Positions 54,594 to 64,000 of a DNA stretch of 64,000 nt are shown here, one piece after another. The DNA is from Eucommia ulmoides (lineage: Eukaryota > Streptophyta > Magnoliopsida > Garryales > Eucommiaceae), in the NCBI GenBank assembly GCA_016647705.1, contig CM028335.1:13599905-13663904 (forward strand), read 5' to 3'. The notes beneath the pieces are model-generated. The model was not told the origin of the DNA. It saw nothing but the letters and a program-made list of their open reading frames with translations, and ran no database searches. Made by a program: the position numbers and the translations under genes. The stretch's first letter is position 1, and the number at the start of each line of letters is the position of its first letter.

Positions 54594-57500
54594 TATACTA
54601 GTGCATAACCCGTGTCTGAAGGCACATGTGTAAAAATCTATAATTCATTTAAAAATATGAATTAACATTATTATAAATTATTAATAAACTTCACAACCGA
54701 ATTTAAAAAATTCTCAACCTACATGAGCAATTAAAGAAGTAACTTAAGAAGTAAGAGTCAAAAAAACAAATCCAAACACACAAAACAATAAAGATAAAGA
54801 AACGTCACTGTCTCACAGATGAATAATTTCTTTTTCGTATGTATAGGAATAAAATGACACATAAGAATTTAATAGTATCCTCAATAATTTTTTCCCAAGA
54901 TTTTAATAGAAGAAAATTTTGGATAGTCATCTGTGTTCATCAAAACAATGATATTTTCCATTGTCTAGAACTAAAACCTAAAAAAATCTCAAAGAAATTA
55001 AAAAAATTGTAAAAAACTAAAATAAATTAGAAATGAATAATATAGATTTTGGAACATGTTTTTTCTCCAAAAAAAACTAATTATTATTTAAAGTAATTAA
55101 GAATACACTAATTAAGTGAGTACAAAAGAACAAAAAGAAAAAAAAAAAAAACTTAATACAACTTGAGAGATATAAAAAGGGTATAAAAATGAGAAACAAA
55201 ATATAAATAAATTATTTGTACTTTCTTTTTGTGGCCACACATTCTTCGATATAATCCTCAAATCCACATAGTTCTCAAATCCCTTGTACACTGCTAGAAC
55301 CCTTGAAGAAAATGAGATTTGTTCCTTGAAGTACTAGATGCTCCCATGGTTAGTAAGAAGGAAAATAAGTCGCAAAAGACTAATCTCGATCATGACAAAA
55401 ATCAAATAAAAATAAATTATGTGCTGTAAATTTTTAACACACCAAAAATTCAGGTTTTCACATAAATAAAACAAAACTTACAATGACATACATCTATCAC
55501 AAAATAGAAAAAACCCTCGACTCCAAGAATACCCAATGCAATTTCTTTGAATTTCACACAACTAAAGGCAAATCATTAAAAAAGAACACATAGTAACATC
55601 ATAACAAACATGAATACACACATTTCCATGATTTAGTTGAGAAAACCAAACAATAGATGAAGAATTCTATTCCAAATCCTCTTCAAATCCAACTCAAATC
55701 AATTCTATGAAGAATCCAATCAAGGTTGAAGCGCAAAATCCTCTCTTTTTGAATTGCGTAAATGAATAGGAAAAATGCGGGTTATATAGATAATAATCAC
55801 CCACTCATATCCTAAAACAAAAATTGTTGAGATATACTATTTAAAGCCTAACCAAATTAACCCCAAACTTCTATATTTTATTCTTATTCCATTTATCTTT
55901 AATGAAAAGAACTGAAAAATGTACAAATTAATTTAGAGACTGATCATTAGATAAAATATTTCTTAATGAAATATGTTAAATCCAATGAATTTAACCCTAA
56001 ACATGATGTTGGACTACAAACAAATAGACAGGAGTGGAAAAAACATTTAAAAAGTAATTGGAGATGGTGTTTGACACATAAAATAAATAAATAAATAATG
56101 GGGCATGGAAACCAATATTCGTATGCCTTGTATCATTTTTCGCTTGCATGAAACATCCATTGAACACGTTATTTTTATAACTACATAGAGTTTTGGATAG
56201 TCTTTTCTGTTCACCAAATATAACATTCCAAAATTATCAAACTCTCTTGTTTTGTAATGAACGGCCAATAAAAATTTAAAAATTTTCAAATACACGCTAT
56301 TTATATACCTACACAGAGTTTTCAATAAATTTTATTTTCTACTTCATCAACACTCTAAAAAAGTTAAAAATATAAAACAAACAAATTTAAACATTAAAAT
56401 TACACGGAAAGAGAAAAGAAACAACTCATTCAAAAATCTTAAATAATTCTCAAATATTAATAATTCATAATAAAAGATAACCATTTGAGGCTATAAATTG
56501 ATCTCTCATTAAGATCATTAAATTCAAGAAATCTCCTTTAGCCACTTTAGCAAATAAAAAATAAGACCAAACTAATGCATTATGTTATATCTGACAACAA
56601 TCATGAATAAAAAATAATATAAAATAAGAACAATAAAAAATAAAGAATAATATAAAATAAGGTCCATCTCCCAACATTAGTTGAATTATTTTTTTCTTCT
56701 AAATAAAGAATAATACGAAAATAAAATCAATAATTACAACACAATTTTACTAGGAGAAATATTTCCAAATTAGAAAAACCAAAAATCTAATAATATCTTA
56801 ATTTTACCTTATCAAATATTGCAACCTACAAGATATGTGGTTTAGGTTGATCGAAGGGCGAGATGCTACACGGCAGTGTGTAGGAGAGCAAAGGGAAGCA
56901 AAGCCTACAATTGAGAGACAGAGAGTGAGATAAGAGGTGGATTAGGGTTCTTGAGGTACAAAGGTGCGTGTGAGTAATTATGTAGAAGCGTATGAGACAT
57001 ACTTTATACTGAAAACATAAAAACATGAAATAAAAGACGTGAAAGAAATTAACTCACTGATTTATGTTCCCATATTCAACTCAGTGATTGATGTTCCTAG
57101 ATTTAACTCCCTAAAAAGTCGGAAAAAAAATGAGATATGTAAGAAAAAATGATTATGCTCGCATATTTTTAAAAAGAAATTCAAACGAAAAAATAGAAAG
57201 GAAAACTTACGTTTGAGAACAACCATATTTGCCTGACATGATTTATCTTCGAAATAGGTGTCAAATTACAGTTCTATAGAGAAAAATCAATCAATATTGA
57301 GCATTTTTACTTCATGAAAAATTGACCACTGAAGACACGTGTTTTGGAATTGAAAAGCGAGACAGATGTAAACTCATTCAATACATAAATAAATACAAAT
57401 CAAAATTGACAGTTTTTACCATATAGAACCAAATCTTTAGCTCAAAAATAGTGGGCTTCAGTCTAGGTGTTTAACCAACAAATTCTTCTGTGACAACTTT

Positions 57501-59156
57501 TCATACTAAATTCGACCTTGGAAGAGAACATCAATGCAAGTGACTGGACATTCACCATGTAAGTGATGAAATAAGGTCCATCATGAATGGAAATCTTTTG
57601 TTTAACAGAAATATAATAAGTCTTCCCTAAACATGATTTATTAATTCTCCATAAAATATGTTACACCTCCAGAATTATAGGTAGTTATTTGCAAAGTGTG
57701 AAACCTTATGATACCAAACTAGCAAAACTCATAAATAAAATAAACTCAAAGAAACAAAATCAAATACCTGCCATGAAAATTGTGGTCATGTGGAAACCAA
57801 AGACTATCAACCTCTAAAACCATTTCCCCAACCCTTTTCAAATAGCTTCCTCAAAGACTCTAGCTCAACTAAACTAAAGTATATTTGAGAGTTTAAAATT
57901 GTTGGTAAATGAAAAGAGCAAAAATGGTCAAGAATAGGGCCAGGTTGAATAATGCGGCTCCATTAATCAATATCCAACAAGCCAAAATAATATTTTTAGT
58001 GACATGAATAAATGCGTGTATCTATTCTTAAGTGTGTGACATTCTAAAGCATCACCAATATTGAATGTCAATAAAAGAAATCAAAAGAAATGAAATTGTA
58101 GACTTTAACCAAATACAATTATATTCTATAAACACAACCAAACAGCAAATGATTGCTAAAGTTTAGAATGCAAAGAGTAGATAAGAGTAGAGATAAAATA
58201 TTCAGATTCAAACCACTAATATGCATTATGAGCAAGAGATAGAGAATTGAATAGAAAGTGACCTGGCAGCAAGGAGAGGTAATCTCCATCCCTGATTTTT
58301 CATTAGTTATCCCTAAATGCATTAGTCATCTTCATCCCCGATTTTCCTATAAAGAGAGAGAAGAGAAGAGAAGAGCTTAGCTATTTTACAAAACAAATGT
58401 GAAAAAAAAATAGGATGAACATTGATATGCTGCGTGTGGGTGTGCAAGGACATTGATGGTGTGGGTGGCTGTGTTTGGATCTACAAGGACGCCCATGGTG
58501 TGGGTGTGTAATGTAGAGAGAGAGATTATTACTAGGGTTGGATATGCGGCGACAAGTGGGTGATTGATCTGCGATGACCCAAGGGGCCCAGATCGGCAAC
58601 AATGTGGTGACGGAGGGGATTGGATCTGTGATGGTTTGGTAGGCCATTAACCAAATCAAAGTTAGATTGGAAGTTATTGTTTCCCAAATCAGAAACAGAA
58701 ATCAATTACAATGGAGATACTAGAGGAGAGTTAGAGAAAGAGAGAGAAAGTGTGTGATACCTGAGAGACGAAGGTTCTCTGGAAAGGGCCCTCTAGATTT
58801 GTGCGATTGTCGCGAGTAGATTTGGGTATGATCGATCGACGGTGAGACTGCAAGATAGATGGACGGGAAAGAATGAGAGATAGAGAGAGAAGCCAAGAGA
58901 AGGAAGGGGGAGAACACCTGACAATAGTCCATAACCTGATTTTACTCGGTGAACTCAGTAGTGACGGAAGACGGCCATGGAAAATCAACAGATTGAATTA
59001 GTTGTGCACACCAGATCGGTGGTAGCTGTGTGGAAATCGAAGACTGGTGCGTCGATGAGGAGGTAGAGGCTGGTGGTACGATGGTTCCGCCTGGTCATGC
59101 AGTGGTGAGATCGATTCAAGAGAGCGATAAGAAGATGAGAAGCTGAGAAATGGAGA

Positions 59157-60699
59157 TGTACGTCGAGGTTTTAATCGCTCTCATAATGACTACTCGCAAG
59201 TGCACGAGATGTAGTTTTAATATAATGGATCTTTTAAGATCGGATATCATTCCACCGGGAATGGTGTATTTTAGTTGAATATGGTGATTGGCATAGTCTC
59301 ATATTATCTCGACTATTCAAAAATGGTTTGTATTCTATTTAATCTACTAAGATAAATGACAACTATTAGGTTAGTTCTAATTACACTAATTACTTAGGTA
59401 TTGATTTCTTTCACATAATGCATACTTGACTTCATTTAGTTAGCTATAACGGTATTTATCTATTTCGACAATGTCTGTATCTACAACTCCTCCGCTACCT
59501 CTCCCGATTGTAAGACGGGGGATTACACGACTTTGTGTCAACGAAGAAGTCCCACTCGATGCCTTAACGACCCTAGGTCGCGTGAGTCTTGAGCCAACAT
59601 CATGGATTGCATACGTTCTAACGCCCTCCCGGGTAGTTAGAACGTCACGTTTCGTTTACCCTAATCCAAATCTGGGGTTACCTCTCCTGAGTGTCAAACC
59701 CCGTATTCTCGATTTATCAATACAAGCATAATATCAAGAATAATGGTAAACTCAATCAGATTTAGATAAACATCCATTAAAGAAACATTAATTCATTCAA
59801 ACTAGCATTTACATAATTTCAACAATACTTAAGTAACATTTAACTAATACTACATGATGTTAGCCATAAACCATACAAAACAAGAGTGATTCAACACCAT
59901 TAGATATGAAAAAGTAATTACAATGATAAAAACAAGAGAAGAACGATCAAATCTGATATTGGAACGGTCCAGTGTCATTATTAATCGCTCCACAAATGAT
60001 TCCTCTTTACCCAAATGATGAATCTCCTCCTTGATCTCTCAAAGATAGCTTAAGAACTCTATATTAGGGGTAGGGATGCTTAACAACATGTTTCAGACGA
60101 GTGGGAATGGTATTTATAGGCCTAAGGTTTCAAAAATATCTAGAAAGATATTTTCCTCTGTGCAGAGCTTATCGCCGTGGCGGTTGGGATCACCCTGCGG
60201 TGATGGGTTGAGTCGATTAGTGCACCGCTGCAGCGATAAGATCACGCTGTGGTGGTAAAGCTTTTTATGAACTCTCTGTATTTTCTTCACCGCGGCGGTA
60301 AGCCTTTTGCCGCGGCGATAGAGCCTTTAAGCAGAAATCACAACTCTCTGTTGTTTCATCGCCGCGGCACTGGCTTCTATCGCTGCGGCGGTGAGGCTTT
60401 CAGAAGGAATCACAACTCTCTTCAATTTCACCACCGCGGCGGTGAGGCTTTCAGAAGAAAACACAACTATCTGCACTTTCACCGCCACGGCGGTGGTGCA
60501 ACAGTGACTTGCTATCATGAAATCTTATCTTTTTTCTTCGTTTCTTCATCGTTCTCCCACCGTTTTGCTTGTTTATTACTCGTTAACATCCCTACACTTG
60601 AATTACATAAATACTAACAAAAACACAATAAAAGATTAATAAAACACTCGAAAACTGGCAAATTCGATTTAGAAATAGATAGATGTTTTACACTTATCA
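59157..60699. mobile_element. Solo LTR (family S), 1543 bp, nested in Helitron C
   Basis: The element starts TGTACGTCGAGG and ends TACACTTATCA, with ggaga at 59152-59156 and 60700-60704 as a perfect 5-bp target duplication. It is the second member of the family at 23537-25204. At 60165-60500 it has an array of roughly 65-bp units, each with a ccgcggcgg-type palindromic block and an aatcacaactctct-type linker. Confidence 0.88.
60165..60500. repeat. Array of about 65-bp units with CCGCGGCGG palindromes
   Basis: About five units alternate a GC-rich ccgcggcggt(g/a) block with gctttcagaag.aa.cacaactctct. The open frames across this array are periodic and not genes. Copy A of the LTR has the related but different ccgcctaggcgg blocks at the equivalent place. 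Confidence 0.8.
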
Positions 60700-60849
60700 G
60701 GAGATAGGGAAGGCCAAGCGGCTGAATGAAAAAACCCTAATTTGCATCTTATGGCTGAGTTTATTTTAATCTAATAGTTAAAAAAATGTCTAGAGTTTTG
60801 TCTCTTATCCAACGACCGTGAATATACCAGTCCTGATTTATTATATAGA

Positions 60850-62572
60850 TATATTAATTTATCCATTTGTTCAATAGGAGACGATTAACACATCAATTTT
60901 AATCATTCAACTTTAGTTTTTCTAATGTTTTCCATCCTGTATGTTTTATTGAGATTTCCCTAATCTTAAGGATATATTGAATTGTATCATTCTTTTATAT
61001 AATGGTTTTTTAAAAGTACAGAAAATGAGAATTTTCGTGCGATTGATCAAATTTTGGTCCCCATTGATCATTCTAACTATAATGTTTATTTATGTGTCAA
61101 TTTTTTTAGTTTTTATGTTTCTGTTACACTTCCAAATGGTTTCTGTCATGCTCCCAAATTTCATAACAAACTTCAGGGATAGAACATTAGAATTCTGGTA
61201 TAGATTGTTAAATTGGATTTTTGTTGTTGAATCAATTGTTGATATATATATATATATATAGAGCTTCACATTTTGATCAAAAATATATTTTACTTCACAT
61301 TAGTGTAATGTAAGGATGGTGTTTTGAGTTCTAAGTTGTGACGATTCTTCATCCTCCCCCTTCCTTCTAAGTTTATTTTGGAGCTTTTATTGCACAGGCC
61401 AATTAGAAAATTCAAATGTAGATTGCAACCCAAGTATATTTTAACTTTTTTTTTTTCCTCCTTCGATTTGTGGATTTCAATAGATAAAATGTTTGCTTTC
61501 CATATCTATATTTCCATTAGATTTTGCTTGTACATGGACGGTGGAGATTTTATGAGCAACTCATCAATTTTTAATTGTGAGCATTGCTTTTCTAGATCTT
61601 CCGTTATGAGTTTGCTTCAGAGAAGTTTTCAGTTGTTGCCACCCTCTCCGCCATTTTTGAAGAATGCTCTACTACCAAGCGTCTAACATTGTGCACATAT
61701 GACCAAGCATCTTTTCTATTTTTCAGGACCTGTATTATCTAATGTAGCATATTGTATGATTATTTGGTTATTTTTTAAGTAAGTTTGTATTGGCTGTAAT
61801 TGCAATTAAAGGTCTTGCTTGCTGCCTGCATTTTTAAGTAGTTTAGGAAAAAATTATTTTTCTTTATTTTTCCTTACATTTACAATCTCAATGTTATCTT
61901 TTATTTTTCACTTAAAACCCCATTCTCTTACTTCTAAGTTTTTTGTATTTCATGTTATGTCAAATGTTGCTCATGTGGAAAGTCTAGCAGGTGATGTAAT
62001 ATTTGAAATGCCCATTTCGTTAATTCTATAATTTTTCTTTTCTTTTCCTTTTTTTTTTTTTGGTTTAAATATTCTAAAAGTTGTGTTTTTTTGGATTTAA
62101 TATAAATTATATTATTTTTTTCTTGGTGGGGACAATAGTTTCGTATATGACTATTAAAGAGCAGAGATTTTATCTAAACTTTTTGGTGCATAGATAATAT
62201 TTAATGCTTTTGTTCATTTTGTTTGAACAAATTTTGTTTGAGGGAGATGGTAGAGATTGTATCTGCAAAATTAAGGTAGATTGTATCTGCAAAATTAAGA
62301 TCTCATTTACAAAAATAAAAATAAAAATAATGATATGGTCTTCTCTAAATATGCTTTTGAATGGTTAGTTAGAATTTAAAAGTTTTGCATAAGTAAGTAT
62401 TACGATTCATAAAATCTTTTATTCTTGGAAGTTGAAAATATAGAATTATTGTAATAATTCTTACAACTTACTATGTGTTAAATTTATGAAAATTAAAAAG
62501 AATGTGGAGGTAATATATTCATATTCTTGGACATGGTGTAAAATGCTTTCAATCGTGTTTTGTTGGACTTTT
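60850..62572. other. T-rich spacer, possible host intron or gene fragment
   Basis: No gene is recognised. The T-rich plus strand, with an ORF ending SLLQRSFQLLPPSPPF (61378-61686) and a donor-like ctagcaggtgatgt at about 61986, has the texture of plant intron/exon DNA on the plus strand. Nothing identifies a product. A (TA)n run lies at 61240-61260. Confidence 0.3.
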
Positions 62573-64000
62573 TGTAACAACCCGGTCTCCCAGGGTTGTC
62601 ACGCGGTTTCTCTTCAAGAAGAATTTAAACTAAGACCGAACGACCAATATTTTTTATTCTATAAAATTCGAAAAATTTTACAATGCGACGGTGACAATTA
62701 AAATTTATCGATTTATCCAATCGATTTTTATTTTTTTACAACAGTAAATAATCAGTACAATTATTACAAATTATAAAATTGAGTCGATTTTACAACAGGC
62801 AATAGTACATTCAATTATTAGAATTTCAATTATTGACATGTGATGCGATTGGAATTACTACATACCTATCAACTTTTGGGCTTATTAGTTCAGTTTCAAT
62901 ATATGGGCTTATTAACCCAATTAATCTCACAATTGGTTTAAATTAGAGTATTTTATCATGAGCCCCAAGGCCCATTACTAATTCATTCTTATACCCACGT
63001 AACTAATTAAGTTTAGAGAAAAACTCAATTGACTTATGATAATTATTTACTGTACAGTAACATTTACATCCCCCATTCATTATGTTTATGTTGATATTAT
63101 TATTGTGCAGCTACATTTACATCTTCCCCCTTCATTATGTTGCTATTAACATTATTACTGGTTAATAATATTTGTATCCTCCCATTTATTATGTTGCAAT
63201 TGATGTAGTGAAAGAATATGTTTTTGGATTTATTTTAAATAATAAATATATAAATGATATTTTCTCAATATGGGCTTATATGTAGTGGCCCATTTTAATT
63301 TTAATTGTAAAAGTGGAGTTCTCTCTAATTTTTTCTTTAAATTATTCCCCTAATATCTTTACCAAATATAGGTGAATATATTATTAATAATACATAATAT
63401 TATCAGCCCATCCTGACTAATACATATATTAACCGAAATTCAAATTAAACTTCTCGTTGCCGTTCCATTCGCACTGGCCCTGCAATCAAAACTGTGGGGT
63501 TGAGTCTATACTATACTCATTAGAATTTCAACCCCTTTAATACGTGTATTTAATCAATTCTTAAATAAAACACATAAATATTATTTCCATATAGTTTTCA
63601 CGTAATCATAATTATTTCACGGAAATTGACAGTTATAATTCAACAATAATAATAACGTAAATTACAATAAGAAAATTAAATACAAATATTAAAAGAATTA
63701 GAAATTGAACCGGAAATTCAAAACCAAAAATCCACGGTAATATTCTTTTCGCTAAAAAATAAATATATATGTATCATTGCAATTTTCCTTTTCATATATG
63801 CCCATATATAATCCATTTCTTTTGATCACTTATCACTATTATTCTTTCCATCCTCCGAATTGGATTTTTATTTTTTTATTTTTATTTTTATTTTTTTTAA
63901 CACTATTATTATTATTATTATTATTAATAAGAAGAAGAAGGAGGTCATTACATTACACGTGTTCATTATAGGCTTAGATCATGAAGCATACTTATATATA
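62573..64000 (+). mobile_element. Probable LTR start, runs off the window
   Basis: From 62573, tgtaacaacccggtctccc is a TG-initiated head of the TGTAACA(A)CCCG type common to plant Ty3/gypsy LTRs, following unrelated T-rich sequence. The remainder has no gene and no recognisable end within the window. With neither the other end nor a target duplication available, this is a tentative call. Confidence 0.4.
63904..63932. repeat. (TTA)n microsatellite
   Basis: About eight ATT units followed by a short (AAG)n run. Confidence 0.85.

Larger units (their letters stand above)
54598..60849 (-). mobile_element. Non-autonomous Helitron C (minus strand), interrupted by a solo LTR
   Basis: On the minus strand the element starts TCTATATAATAAATCAGGAC (ending at 60849) and ends with hairpin GTGCC-TTCA-GACAC, gggttatgca and CTAG (54598-54601), flanked by A and T. 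It is 6252 bp, about 4.7 kb without the nested solo LTR (59157-60699). Minus-strand donor-like sites (ccaggtcac at 58262; tcaggtatcac at 58760) and CT-rich leader-like stretches (58320-58380, 58720-58900) recur as in A and B. No Rep/helicase frame is visible, so movement would need an autonomous relative. Confidence 0.8.

Noticed and set aside
60249-60617. 122-codon frame with repeated HRRG/FHHRGGEAFRR text
   Set aside because: It is a periodic translation of the 65-bp palindrome array in the solo LTR.

Overview
The window is nuclear DNA from a flowering plant, most likely a eudicot. It is AT-rich, gene-poor and packed with plant-type transposable elements: a Tekay-like Ty3/gypsy element, solo LTRs, an LTR element with only a gag remnant, Helitrons, Mutator-like (MULE) TIR elements, Tourist-like MITEs and a tRNA-derived SINE. 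The two recognisable host proteins are plant families. I see no rRNA, tRNA, CRISPR array or bacterial operon structure.

Only two host loci are well supported. At 3108-6327 (+) lie the last three exons of a universal stress protein (USP) gene whose first exon must be left of the window. At 11291-12682 (-) is an intact single-exon A1-family aspartyl protease of 463 residues. A second, degenerate USP copy is spread over 36357-46558 (+). It is part of a segmental duplication (about 1-6365 against about 35490-46600), has lost most of one exon and its stop codon, and carries a two-level nested LTR insertion in its last intron.

Region by region. 1-6365: USP copy 1 with two Tourist-like MITEs (38-486, 3245-3801) and a MULE-like element (700-2521). 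6366-11290: AT-rich spacer with a SINE and two fold-back MITEs. 11291-12682: protease. 12749-17198: a MULE-like element with a partly duplicated arm, a CCCGGG cluster, a 187-bp tandem repeat, and a MULE with a perfect 9-bp target duplication that holds a minisatellite. 17923-29613: an 11.7-kb decayed Tekay-type element with 3.04-kb LTRs and a solo LTR of another family inserted in its pol region. 30741-35421: a 621-bp solo LTR, a MULE-like element with a 34-bp hairpin, and a 2.0-kb MULE with about 130-bp TIRs and a perfect 9-bp target duplication. 35490-46600: duplicated USP block. 46685-60849: a cluster of related non-autonomous Helitrons, two of which meet head to head; one holds a second copy of the solo LTR seen in the Tekay element. 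60850-64000: unassigned spacer and a probable LTR beginning at 62573.

The USP duplication gives an internal clock and empty-site controls. Paralogous empty sites show exact insertion points for both Tourist-like MITEs, one MULE and the solo LTR at 37465. The most interesting pattern is that at least four TIR elements, all without a visible transposase, each carry a GC-rich, CT-rich segment resembling a gene leader or first exon, as Pack-MULEs do. All boundaries and similarity estimates were made by eye.
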